This document shows, piece by piece, positions 25,485-36,416 of a stretch of 64,000 nt of DNA (position 1 is its first letter; the number at the start of each line of letters is the position of its first letter). The DNA lies in NCBI GenBank assembly GCA_015183035.1, contig JACZZP010000007.1, forward strand, positions 1,302,001 to 1,366,000. The letters run 5' to 3'. Origin of the DNA: Meloidogyne chitwoodi (lineage: Eukaryota; Nematoda; Chromadorea; Rhabditida; Meloidogynidae). Both the position numbers and the translations under genes were made by a program. A model generated the notes under the pieces. The model was given only the letters and a program-made list of their open reading frames with translations, was not told the DNA's origin and ran no database searches.

Positions 25485-27548
25485 TTATACTATTCCATTT
25501 GTAGTAGATGAAGGATGTTCTAAACTATAAAAATAATAGGTATTTTATTTATTAATAATTAAATTATTATTTTTTTACTATTTTTCTGTTAAAGTTTCAT
25601 TAACTTGTAAAGCACTAATTACAAGGAAACCAAAAACAATTGCACAAAGCTGTACAAGATTAGAAAATTCATTTGCACGTTCTTGAGAAAGTACTTCAAA
25701 GAAAGTAACCTATTTAATTTATAAAATTAAATGTTTTATAAAATTAAATTTATTTTTAAATTATTAATTAATTATTGAACAAAACAAACGTAAATAAAAG
25801 TTCCACCAGCAAAAGATTCCAAAACAAAGACAATACCATCTAAATATTAAATATTTATTTATTGACTTTTCTTTATAATTTAATCATCAAATAGTTTATT
25901 AAAATAATAAAAATAACCTTTAAGCAATTCATCAATGTACAAATTCTAAAAAATAATTAAAATAAAAACAAAATATCATAAAAACTAACTGTAAGTAAAA
26001 CTCCCATAATTGACCCAAAAGGTGTCATCAAAGCATAAATTCCAATAGTCAACACAACAATTATCTACTAGCAATTTTTATATTTGAAAAAAATTTATAA
26101 TTATATTGAGACCAATTTTTTAGCGTTTGATCGTGTAATCTGCAAGCCAACACTGAATGCTTCTATTCCTTTGTGTATAATTAAAGAAACAAAAAGTGTC
26201 ATTATTCCTGTTTGAGTAGTCTAAAATTAAATTATTTAAATTAAATTTTTTAAATAATTCTTTTTACTTGTACGCCAAGTGCAAATCCTTCCAAAATTGA
26301 ATGAAAAGACATTGCTACAGCAAATGTTATTGACTTTAATAGACCATCATTATCAACACGTTCAACATTATTTATATATCTTTTAATGTTTTAAATCAAT
26401 TATTTTATTTATTTAATATTTACTCATTTGTTAAAATACTTATAGAACGTTGTTTAAGTTGCCTTTCAAAATTAATTGAATCAGAATCATCACAGTCTGT
26501 TTTCCTATTTAATTGTGAGAAAAATATTTAATAAATAATTAGTACTTTTATTGATAGTTTTAGATCAAGATAAATAAAACTTAGAAAATTATTCAAAAAG
26601 ACGAGTAAAATAATATAATAATTATATTAACTTATTTGGCAAAACAAAAAACGAAATTAAATGTTTTTTGAATTTTATAAGAGTAAACCTCAATACTAAC
26701 TCAGACCCTTTCAACTTAATTAGGTATAAATAAAATATTAAATATTTCTAAAAATTAATTATAACTATTTTAATAATTTACCTAATATTCGATTGTTGAA
26801 TATTAATATTTCCATCATTATTATTATTATTATAAGTATTTGATGTTTTTAAATGTTCTTCTTTACATTCTGTTTTATCTCGTCTATGTTTATGATGATG
26901 ATGTGTAATACTTTAAAATATTTTTTCAAATAATAATAAAAATAAATTTCTAACCTATTATTTGAAGAAATATTCCCAACAGAATGTGAATGTCCAGTAT
27001 GCAAAGCTGATGAAGAAAATATTTTTAGAATTAATTCTTCCAATAAATATACAAGAAAAAAGCCGCAACAAACAAAAAATTGAGGTAATGGATATTCTAC
27101 TTTCCATTTTGATTTTAATATAAAACGTTCATAGTTTTCACTAAAAAGATTAAAATATTATTAAAAAAATTTAAATAACTTTATATGTGGAAAAATATCC
27201 AAAAAGCATGTACCCATAAAAACACCTCCTGCAAAACAAGACAATAATGAGAGGATCCATTCAGCTAACCTATTTTCTCTAAAATAATTATTTTAATAAT
27301 TTTTAATAAAGTATTTAGGTTGTTTTAATTTATTTTTATTAAGATAATTAATTATTTATTTTTTAAAATATTTGCCTTTCATTTTCTTCATCTTTCCTTC
27401 TATTTATTATATTTAGCAACTAAAAATAAATTATTTATTTAAATTTTAAATAAATTAATTTTTAAACTTTTATAGGAAGTAAACCAGATAATAAAGTTAT
27501 TAAAAACATGGCCAATGCAAGAATAGCTTGTAATAAAATTATATTCAT
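25485..27548 (-). CDS. ZIP-family (SLC39A1-3-like) zinc/iron transporter
   Basis: Multi-pass membrane transporter that moves Zn2+ (or Fe2+) into the cytosol. About 11 exons run from ATG 27548 (MNIILLQAILALAMFLITLL) to the TAA at 25487-25485. Visible in order: TM1; LSLLSCFAGGVFMGTCFLD (TM2, typical AGGVFLGT signature); TM3 QFFVCCGFFLVYLLEELI; a cytoplasmic His-rich loop (HTGHSH and, in the next exon, THHHHKHRRD); and TM4 VAMSFHSILEGFALGVQ, with the metal-binding HSxxEG motif. Then come TM5 IIHKGIEAFSVGLQ (HKxxEAF motif), TM6-TM8 with PFGSIMG and FAGGTFIYVCF, and the C-terminus EHPSSTTNGIV. The two TM4/TM5 His-Glu motifs and the His loop make the family assignment secure. Metal specificity and membrane (plasma or organelle) cannot be read from the sequence. 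Confidence 0.9.
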
Positions 27549-27626
27549 AATTTAATTAAAAAAAATATTTTTTAAATTTCTAAAAATAATATTATATTAT
27601 TATAAATATGTAACCAGTGGAAGCGT

Positions 27627-27769
27627 GCACTACTCAGTAGTGCAGTACATGGTGAATATTAAATTACATTAATATATTTAAAAATTTGGAAAGTTAAAAA
27701 AAATTTTGGGTAAAAATTATTTTTGGGGTTTGAAAAGCCCTAACGGGCTTTGGGGCGCGCTTCGCGCGC
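27627..27769. repeat. Cluster of three perfect short palindromes at the left edge of the repeat block
   Basis: Three hairpin-capable sequences occur within 143 bases: GCACTACT-C-AGTAGTGC (27627-27643), AAGCCC-TAAC-GGGCTT (27735-27750, edge base approximate) and GCGCGC-TTC-GCGCGC (27755-27769). The last has the same TTC loop as the hairpin core of the downstream minisatellite. No function can be read from the sequence. Confidence 0.6.
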
Positions 27770-28302
27770 TGCTAGAAGTTTTAAATATTCTTGTTAAATG
27801 TGCGGGGATCCCAATGTTTGTTACACCTCGGGCCTTCGGCCCTCCATTATCCCTATTAAATCACGACTTTTTTAAATTTATTTGGCCATTTCAGTGCCAC
27901 ACTCAATTTTGGCACCAAAATGACCATGCCCATTGAATTCCCCATACTCGATTACCTATTATTCCCTTAAATCCGTATTATTTTTAAATATTTTTTTATT
28001 AGGCTGTTTCATTGCGACAGGCACCGTAATAACCTGTCCCAAAAAATTCCCCATAGTTGATTACTATTATCTCCAATAAATCTCACATTATTTTTGACTA
28101 AATATTTAATAGGTCGTTTCAAGGTCACACTCAATTTGGCACGAAAATGACCATGTCCATTGAATTCTTCCTATTCGATTATCCATTGTCCAAATGTTTT
28201 ATCATTCTGATGTTATCAACTCGGGACTTCGGCCCTCAGTTACAACTTTGCAGATGGATGTCACATCTCGGGCCTTCGGCCCTCGGTTCATCATTGCAGA
28301 TG

Positions 28303-28402
28303 GCTTGAGCCAAACCTGAGCCAAACTTTAGCCAAACTTGAGTCAAACTTGATCAAACCTGAGCCAAACCTGAGCCAAAGATGAGCTAAACATGAGCCAA
28401 AC
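28303..28402. repeat. Tandem 11-mer array (consensus ctgagccaaac)
   Basis: About nine adjacent degenerate copies of an 11-base unit, such as ctgagccaaac, tttagccaaac and ttgagtcaaac, lie directly after two copies of the hairpin minisatellite. It is non-coding and is only seen in the first of the two higher-order units. Confidence 0.75.
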
Positions 28403-29854
28403 TCTTTTCCCCTTAAATTAAAAAAGTAAAAAAATAAAAAAATAAATTAAAAATAATCGCGCCAGTTAATTGAAGGTGCAGACAAGAAGAATGAATGAGA
28501 GTGAAGAAAAGTTGCTGCTTTTATACTATTAATTTACAACTAAAAATTCTTGAAAAAATTTTTTTCGTAAAAAATGTCTTATATGGAGTAAAAATAGCCC
28601 CTGAATTCAAATCCAAAGTCAGAAAAATTTTCAAAAATTTCCTCTCAAAGTTAAAGTCAAAAAACCCATTTAGTCGCGAAACATTTAAAGACTCTAACTC
28701 CCCCAGACTCTAATTAATCTCCAATATGTTATATATATTCTTAAATCTCATTTAATGTTGTATCAAATGGCATATTTGACACTCAACATTTTGGCACTGA
28801 ACTGTCCCGTCAACCCATTTCAGTGCCAGATTTGTGTGTCATCCTACTATAAAATATAAAGATTCCTTTTTCATCGAATGATGCATACATGTAGAAAATT
28901 TGGATTTAATAGATCAAATGCCCATGAAGTTATGGCTCGGCGAATATATGGGCGCCCACTCAATTTGGTCAATATTGACCCAAAAAATTAACAAAAAAAT
29001 TTTTTGGAATCAGCACGTCAATGGCTTCCAAATAATACCTTATTTACTCAAATTACATAATTTTTATGGATGGCTATTGTTGACCTCAAAATTTTTGATG
29101 AAATTTTGTACCCAGATTTTTAAAAATTCATAACTTTTTTAAAAGTAACCTTTTTTGAATATTTTAAAATTTTAATAGGTGTCAAAAAATATGCTTAATT
29201 TTTTAAAAATACATTGAGTTCAATCCTATGGTAAAACCCCGAAAAATTTTCAAAAAACCGAAAATTTTTGAATTTTCAGAAATTCAACCATAACTACACC
29301 AATCTCTAAAATTTTTCAATTTTTTCTTCACTGAAAAATAAATAATTTTTTGCTTTATTTCATGAAATTCATTTCATTCCAATCAGACCGAAATTCACAA
29401 AGTTAAGGTAAATTGAAGTTTCACCAAAATATTCCAACAGGGGTACCCTTTTGGCAAAATTTTGTTAAATTTTTTTAAATATTTTATTATAAAAAATCGG
29501 CTTTTAAGGGGTAAAATTACACCCTGATCACGAATACATACTCAGAAAAATTTTAAAAAATTTTTTCAAAAAGTTGAGGTCAAAAAATCTTTTGAGTTCT
29601 CAATTTCTGACTTAAATCTCCCAAAATTTTAACCCGAGACTCAAGTGGCCAACAAACTTTATAGCCGCATCTCATGGCCACAAATTTCTCAACTGCACCA
29701 AAAACCCCCGACTTTAATTTCCCATTAAAAAATGCATTTTAAATCTTCATCCGGCCATTTCAGTGCCACACTCAAACTTGGCACCAAAATGACCATCCTA
29801 TTGTACTCTCCATAGTCGATAACCTAATATCCCAATGTTTTATTCTGATGGATG

Positions 29855-30480
29855 GAACCTCGCGCCTTCGGCCCTCGGTTCTTAAGTATAGATGGTTCAC
29901 CTCAGGCCTTCGCCCGAGTTTCTTCAGTACAGATTGATCACTCGGGCCTTCGGACCTCGTTTATTTATTACAGATGGATCATCTCGGGCATTCGGCCCTT
30001 GTTTCATCACTATAGATGGATCACCGCTGGCCTTCGGCTCTCGTTTCTTCACTATAGATGGATCACCTCGGGCTTCGGCCCTCGTTTCTTCATTATATAT
30101 GGATCACCTCGGGCCTTCGGCCCTCGGTTCTTTATTACAGATGAATCATGGCTCTCGTTTCTTCATTACAGATGGATCACCTCGGGCCTTCGGCCCTCGT
30201 TTCTTCATTACAGATGGATCACACTCGGGCCTTCGGCCCTCGAATAATCATTGCAGATTGGTGTCTCACCTCAGACCTTCAGCCCCATTTCTTTATACAG
30301 ATGGATCACCTCGGGCCTTCGGCCCACGTTTCTTACTATAGATGGATCACTTCGGGACTTCTGCCCTCGTTTCTTCATTATATATGGATCACCTCGGGCC
30401 TTCGGCCCTCGGTTCTTTATTACAGATGGATCACCTCGGGCATTCGGCCTTTGTTTCTTCATTATAGATGGATCACCTCA
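29855..30480. repeat. Hairpin minisatellite, about 15 units of 41-43 bp
   Basis: Units start near 29858, 29898, 29941, 29982, 30024, 30067, 30108, 30148 (truncated), 30181, 30224, 30269, 30310, 30351, 30393 and 30434. Each carries a core CTCGGGCCTTCGGCCCTCG, which folds as GGGCC-TTC-GGCCC, followed by an AT-rich arm ending in agatggatcac. Open frames here (up to about 149 codons, all repeating RWITSGLRPSFL-like peptides, on both strands) come from the repeat period and are not genes. Single related copies lie at about 27826, 28215 and 28265. Confidence 0.9.
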
Positions 30481-30499
30481 TAATCCCAAATGTTTACCA

Positions 30500-31310
30500 A
30501 CAGTAACTTGGTCAAAAATGGCTCAAGAATTTAAATAAAAATATTTTTAGACTCAGCTTTATGAGGGCTTTCAAATAATATATCATTTGCCAATATTACA
30601 TTAATTTTTATGTTGGCCATTTTTGGCTTTAAAATTTTAGATGAGATTTTATGACCAAAACTTAAAAAAATCATAACTTTTTCAAAAAGAACCTTTTTTG
30701 AAAATTTTAAAATACTATTAGGTGTTAAAAATTATGCTTCATTTTATAAAAATACTTTCAATCTGATCCCATGGCAAAAATTCCAAAATTTTTTCGAAAA
30801 ACCGAAAAATTTCAAATTTTCAAAAAATCGACCCTAACTACCCCTAACCTCAAAATTTTTCAACTTTTTCTTCACTCAAAAAATAACTAATTTTTTGCTT
30901 TATTTAATAAGATTTGTTTCATTCAAATCCAATTAAAACTCACAAAGTTAAGGTCAATTGAAAATTTCCGAAAATATAGCAAAAGGGGTACCCCTTTGGA
31001 AAAATAATGTCAAAATTTTTATTCCGATTTTTTTGAAAAAAATATCTTTTATGGGGTAAAAACACATGCTGAACACGAATCCATAATCAAAAAAAATTTT
31101 AAAAAATTCCCCGCAAAGTTAAGTTCAAATAACTGTTAAAATCCCCATTTCAAGACTCATATCTCCCAAAATCTTAATCCAAGACTCAAATGTCTCACAA
31201 ACATTTTGTAACTACATCTCTTGGCTACAAATACTTCAACTACCTCCAAATCCCCCAGGTTCATTCTCGCACTCAAAAATCCAATTTAAAACTTCAACCG
31301 GCCATTTCAG
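30500..31310. repeat. Second copy of the ~800-bp module (first copy ~28890-29750)
   Basis: The two segments align over their length with many substitutions. Shared landmarks are 'cataacttttt' then 'aaccttttttgaa', 'aaaaaccgaaaa', 'tcttcactcaaaaa'/'tcttcactgaaaaa', 'cacaaagttaaggt' and the ggggtaccc core. Spacing between equivalent points is about 1540 bp. The divergence suggests an old duplication. Both copies are non-coding. Confidence 0.75.
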
Positions 31311-31689
31311 TACCACACCCGAACTTGGCACCAAAGTGACCTATCATAAAAAAATCCACATACTCGATTACCCATTATACCAAAATTTCCGAATCATATT
31401 CACAAAACTGTTCAAAAAGTCCAGTTCAGTGCCGCACTCAAACTCTGCACCAAAGTGACCCATACAAAACATTTTCTCATACCCCAATACTATTTATAAA
31501 AAAATTTTTATATGAAGGCATTAAAAAAATCGTATTGTTCAGTGCCGCATCAGTGCCGCACTCAACTCTGGCACTGAAATAACCCTTCCCAAAAAATTCC
31601 ACGCATCCATCTACATATTATCTCTCCCGGACATTTTTCCCTATAATTCCCCGTTCGCATAATAGCATTTACAAGATTTCGTCACTGAA

Positions 31690-32060
31690 CTAATTTTACG
31701 ACAAAATGCCACCCTTTAAAAAGGGTTAGCCACGCACTTCGCCCCTTAGAATTGAAATTTTTGAAAATTTTTTTTTTCCAAAAAATTCTACTAATCGGCG
31801 CGGGGTGCCCTCCAAGCAAGACCTTTACCCCTTTCTATTGAACTTTTTCGAGATAACGAAACATCTGTGGTCGTTTCGGTGCCATGCGACGCCCGCACCC
31901 AAACGCCTATAGTTTTCCTTGATGCGCCTCAAAAAGTACCCCCCAAGATGTACAACTTTCCTAGGGCTAGGACTAACCAAAAACACGTAGGAATTTTTTT
32001 CCTGTCACTTTGGGTAAAATTATATAAGTATGTAATAGGACTTATCCCCTAACTAATGAT
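31690..32060. other. Unexplained GC-richer tail of the repeat block
   Basis: Contains a perfect hairpin ACCCTTT-AA-AAAGGGT (31711-31726) and runs such as 'aatcggcgcggggtgccc' and 'gccatgcgacgcccgcac' that stand out from the AT-rich background. The short open frame across it starts at 31867 and shows no family resemblance. It may be the edge of another dispersed repeat. Confidence 0.4.
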
Positions 32061-34042
32061 TTGGCCAATACGAATTCGTTGATAAGAAGTGTCGGAGAAA
32101 AAAAAAGAAAATAATTATATTTATATAATTATTAGTAATTATTTTATTAAAAATAATTATGATTTTTAAAATAAATAATATTTATATATAACATTTAAAA
32201 AATTAAAAGTTCCTATGAGCATGCAAATAAGAATAAATCATTATTTATTTATAAGAGAATCCTCATTCAAAAGGATTTTATTTGGTCATAAAAAGGTAAA
32301 AAATGAAAGAGAAGAATTATGTTGGGCGTTGCGCAACCTATGACTAAATTTATAATTTTATGTGAATTGCTCAGTAATGGATGTACTTTAAAAAAGTTTT
32401 ACTAAAAAATATTAGACGAATTAATTATTATTATTAAATTTAAAAAAAAATAAATTTTAAATTTGTTTATTTAAATTAAACAAATAAAAATACCTTCTTA
32501 TTACATCATTTTTTAACAAAAAATAATATAACAAAATTATATTTATTTGATAATAAATTTTGAAATTAAATAAAAGCGGATTTTTTATTCAACAAAAGTA
32601 AAAATAAACAAAATTTACACAAAATGAAAGAAGTTATTATGTTTGTGAATGGTACGATGATAAGAAAATATTATTTTTAGAGATTGATTAAATAAATATA
32701 TTAAGCGGTTCAATATTAAAAAGAACTGCCAATAGAAAAAAATAATATAATTCTTAAATATATTAAGAAATTTAAGCTTTAAAATTTTGTTTAAATTTTA
32801 ATGATAATTTTTAAAAAAATAAAATTATTATTTAATTTAGGTATATGTACTATATATTCTAAATTTACATATAAGTAATAAGAAAATTATTAAATTACCT
32901 AAAATTTAAAAATAAAAAAGAATATTTAGTAAGAGGAATATGTATATGTATAAACAGTTATAAATAACGGAAATTTCCTCTTAAATATAATCGATCCTAC
33001 TGCACAATAACAGCCACGATTTTCATCGACCTACTTAATTCAGTAATAATAATAATATTTTCTCACCTGCCAAAAGAGGAATGATTAAATATTCTTGCAT
33101 TTTTTTATGATTTCAATTTAAAAAAATTAAATAATTTTACTACATATAATTTAAAACAAAAATTTTAAATAATTATATATTTTTTACCCCAAACACTTAA
33201 ATAGTTTATTTGGTTTTCCGTTCTGTTGACCTCATTTCAGTGCCAAATTTTGAGTGCCAATTAATGCTTTTAATAAATATGCTTTAATGCATTAACATTT
33301 GAATTAGAATCTTCATTTTTGTTGTATTTTTGATGATCGTTAAATGAGTATATGAAAAATTAATGAAAATAAAAATTAAATATATATAATTAAAAAATAG
33401 TTGCACTTTTGGCATTCAAAATGGGGTGGGAGCAACAAAATGCAAAAGTACCGTTAATTTAATATTTTTTCAATAAATAGTTAAAAATCTAAAGTATTTT
33501 CAATACAAAGTTCTTTTTATTAACAATTTTTTATTTATTCATAATACTTATTTGTAAAATGTTTAAAATTTTTTTGTACAACTAAACTTTGGTCTTGAAT
33601 TCCAAATAATAAGCCTTATAAATTATAATAGAATAAGAGAAATGTTTATATGTATAAAGAAATTTACAGGAATTAAAAAGAGACTGAGAATGCGCACTAG
33701 CAAAAAGAAAAAAAGTTTGTGTTTTCCTAATGTATGATTGGCTAAAATAAGGATTGAATAATAGAATATATTATAAAGACAAATACTTTAATTGATATAT
33801 ATATTTAATTACCTTATATATTCTATTATTTTATAAATTAAAGAATAATTATACTAACTTAAGAAAGGTTGAAGATAAAATAAATTGTCTAAAAAATAGT
33901 AGATTAGTATTAATAAAATAACAATGAAAATATTAGAAAATTAAAAAAAATTATTTATTTATTCTATACATAAATACAACAATTACTTCAAAATGACAAA
34001 CAAGAATTAATTGTCGTATAAAAATCCTAATTTTCAAGTTGT
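32061..34042. other. Intergenic AT-rich stretch with one decayed repeat copy
   Basis: No exon seen over 2 kb. Near 33225-33265 a fragment reading 'catttcagtgcca' then 'ttgagtgccaa' resembles the A module of the upstream repeat block. A small palindrome GTTGCGCAAC lies near 32328. Confidence 0.45.
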
Positions 34043-35099
34043 CTAGTGCATTGTTGGCAGCGTCTCTAAAAGTTAATTATGATTATAAAATAAAAAAATA
34101 TATTTTGAACTTTTAAGAATTAAATAAAAATTTTTTCTTAGAATAAAAATTAATTCTTCGTAACAAAGGATTTTATTCTGTTAACAAAAATAGGATATAC
34201 CAAAGTTAGTTTGTTTTTTTACTGTTATGAAAATTAAACTATAATAAAACCTCTAATAAGAATTTTTTGCTAATTAAAATTTCCATTAACAAAAAATAGC
34301 TTTTACTTGGTGGTAGCTTTTCATCTTTGCTTTCGTTTTTTTCATCAGGTAATTCCTTCTGGATTGAATTCAGCTCTTGATCCCAAGATTCTTCAATCTT
34401 GTACCAATGATCCTATAAATTAAAACAGTTTAAAGAGTGACTGAACATAAATACTAATTTATTTAAAAATTGAAAAACAAAATTTTAATTAAACAATCAT
34501 TCTAATTATAAAATTAAAATTCCAATTTTTTCAAATTACTTACATTAGTAAAAATTAAAAAATAAACCATTAGATCTCGTTTGCGCTGCTCCCTCCTATT
34601 GAAAAAATAAGGAAATTGTTCGCGTTCAGGCCATGTGTAATGATTACGGTCTTCAATAAGTTCATCAGGTGTCCAATGAGCTCGATCATAATTAGCCCCA
34701 CCAACATCATCAGGAACTTCAAAAAATATAAATCAAAAAATAATAAGTAAAAATATACATCGAAATGTCATCGGATGACGATTTGCCCAAAGTTGACGAC
34801 AACCATCTGCCAATAAAAATTGTGCCATTTGCATTTCCTTTACATCTTTATTTGCATCAAAACGTGACCGCATCAAAACCAATTGGAAACGATACTCCAA
34901 ACTGTTATAGTAGTAAAAATTGAAAAATAAGATAAAAATTGGTGTTATTAAAAATAACAAACAATCCGTGACGATCACCGCCGCCATACCACGCTAGAAT
35001 TTCTCGGCAACAACGTTTATAAAGACGCATTACTTTTTGGCGATGAGATAATGCTTTAGAAAACATCCATGCAGGCGAATCCATACTCGGAAGTACCAT
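34043..35099 (-). CDS. NADH dehydrogenase (complex I) subunit NDUFB9/B22, LYR protein
   Basis: Accessory subunit of mitochondrial respiratory complex I. Exon 1 (from ATG 35099) gives MVLPSMDSPAWMFSKALSHRQ and then KVMRLYKRCCREILAWYGGG. The LYK stretch is the LYR-motif region that binds mitochondrial acyl carrier protein. Next come LVLMRSRFDANKDVKEMQMA and LLADGCRQLWANRHPMTFR, matching the family's RFEEHKNEKDM-like and FWxxxHP-like segments. The VPDDVGGANYDR, HWTPDELIEDRNHYTWPERE and YFFNRREQRKRDLM segments follow, then DHWYKIEESWDQELNSIQKE and a Glu/Lys-rich end (...DEKLPP). The last exon is tiny; the phase that fits gives KTLPTMH and a TAG at 34045-34043, which is the least certain part. Length and segment order fit NDUFB9 of animals. 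Confidence 0.88.
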
Positions 35100-36240
35100 T
35101 TTTACTTTATTTTTTTATTCTTTTTTTAATATTCCTAAATTAAAAATATTTTAAAATATTAATAAAAAAAATTAAGGAACCGATAAATAGGGTAAACCCA
35201 GTAAATTTACTTTCACATCAAAAAATTTCAAAATAGTGTAAAATATAAACATAATGACTATTTGTCTATTCTAGCCTTTGCCCATTTTGTCCATAGTCTG
35301 ACTTTTGACCATTTTATTCGGACACGAGCCAAAGATTTAATAGAATAAAAGAGTGTATGAAAAATGGAGAGCGTGAAAAAGAAAAAAGTAAAAAATGAAG
35401 AGAATGATGAATAATTTTTTCTTTCGCGTCCCGACATTTCGAAATGACATTTCGTTAACAACATCTCGGTAATCACTCAAAATACGCCATTTTGGTAAAA
35501 TACATTTCAGATAACCAGTTATTTAAATCTTTGATAAAATTTTTTAAAATTTTGAAAAATTTTAACTCTACATATGTTTAATTGTTGTATTTTTTTTTAG
35601 TTCTTAAAAGTTTTATTTTTCATTCACATATACGGATCAACAAAGAGATTGAACAACTTTTATTTTATTATTCATATGCTTCGCTATGCATTTTTTTGTG
35701 AGTTTGAAATGTAGTTTTATGCATTTACATATTCCACGTTTCATTCATCATTAATAATGTGTTTAAAAAATTAAGAATTTATTTTTTCGATGTAATTTTA
35801 TTAAGGTGAAGTGTTAAATATTTTCCTCGATATATGATTTTTGAGAATATATTTTTTAATAATAATAATGTTTTAAATAGTTAAATTTATAAGTAGTTTT
35901 TCAGTTAGAAATTTAAAAAAATATATTTTTGTCTCTATTTAATTAGAAATATATCTTAAGAAATAAATCATGAGACTAATCTCCTTACACTTTTATCGTT
36001 CATTCGGTCTTCTTGTAAAGTCATTAATATTGAGCTTTTTTTATCATTAGGATTTTATTTGCGTGTCTATGTAAAATAATATGTAAATGAAAGGACATTA
36101 GGATTATTTATTTTCCATTAGTTGAGATTCCCTATAAGGCTTATTTGCTCATATAAAGATTTTTTTAGGGAAAAATAAGCTTTTGCTTATTTATAGTAAA
36201 TTAAATTTTACTTCTTTTTAACTATCGTTTTAATTTTTAG
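35100..36240. other. Divergent intergenic region (NDUFB9 / guanylate kinase)
   Basis: About 1.1 kb between head-to-head genes, expected to carry both promoters. A short inverted repeat brackets 35254-35297 (gactat...atagtc) in a stretch with locally higher GC. A possible first exon of guanylate kinase lies at 35970-36006. Nothing else could be supported. Confidence 0.45.
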
Positions 36241-36416
36241 TAATTCGTCGATTTCGTGCGAATCGTCTTAATTCCTGGCTTCTCTCTCACATATACACTA
36301 CTGCTGCGCATCGTCAAAATTTGAATAGTCAACTACAACCAGCTACTGCGTCGACTAGTGTTCAAGAAGTTATTACTATTAGTAGCAGAAATAACAGCAA
36401 CTGCAGTGGTTCAGCA

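Larger units (their letters stand above)
27600..32060. repeat. 4.4-kb complex repeat block with higher-order duplication
   Basis: A non-coding block with clearly higher GC than its surroundings and abrupt edges. It starts with a perfect palindrome at 27627-27643 and fades after about 32060. It is built of recurring modules in a fixed order: an A module beginning ggccatttcagtgccac (about 27883, 29752 and, diverged, 31296, with later decayed copies near 31420 and 31540); a hairpin minisatellite (28215-28300 and 29855-30480); and a roughly 800-bp module (about 28890-29750 and 30500-31290, sharing an 'aggggtacccttttgg'-like core at about 29440 and 30985). A piece of the third module also occurs at about 28555-28710. 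This is a higher-order tandem duplication of about 1.5-1.9 kb. No transposase, reverse transcriptase or gag-like frame was found. Confidence 0.8.

Noticed and set aside
27706..29133. Three open frames of 72-77 codons in the repeat block
   Set aside because: They lie within repeat modules that recur elsewhere with frame-breaking indels, and show no domain.
29852..30541. Several long overlapping open frames (up to about 149 codons) on both strands
   Set aside because: They translate the hairpin minisatellite in every frame; the peptide repeats (RWITSGLRPSFL-like) only mirror the 41-43 bp period.
31867..32052. 61-codon frame MVVSVPCDARTQ...
   Set aside because: Starts inside the GC-rich tail of the repeat block, no family resemblance, no splice or start context.
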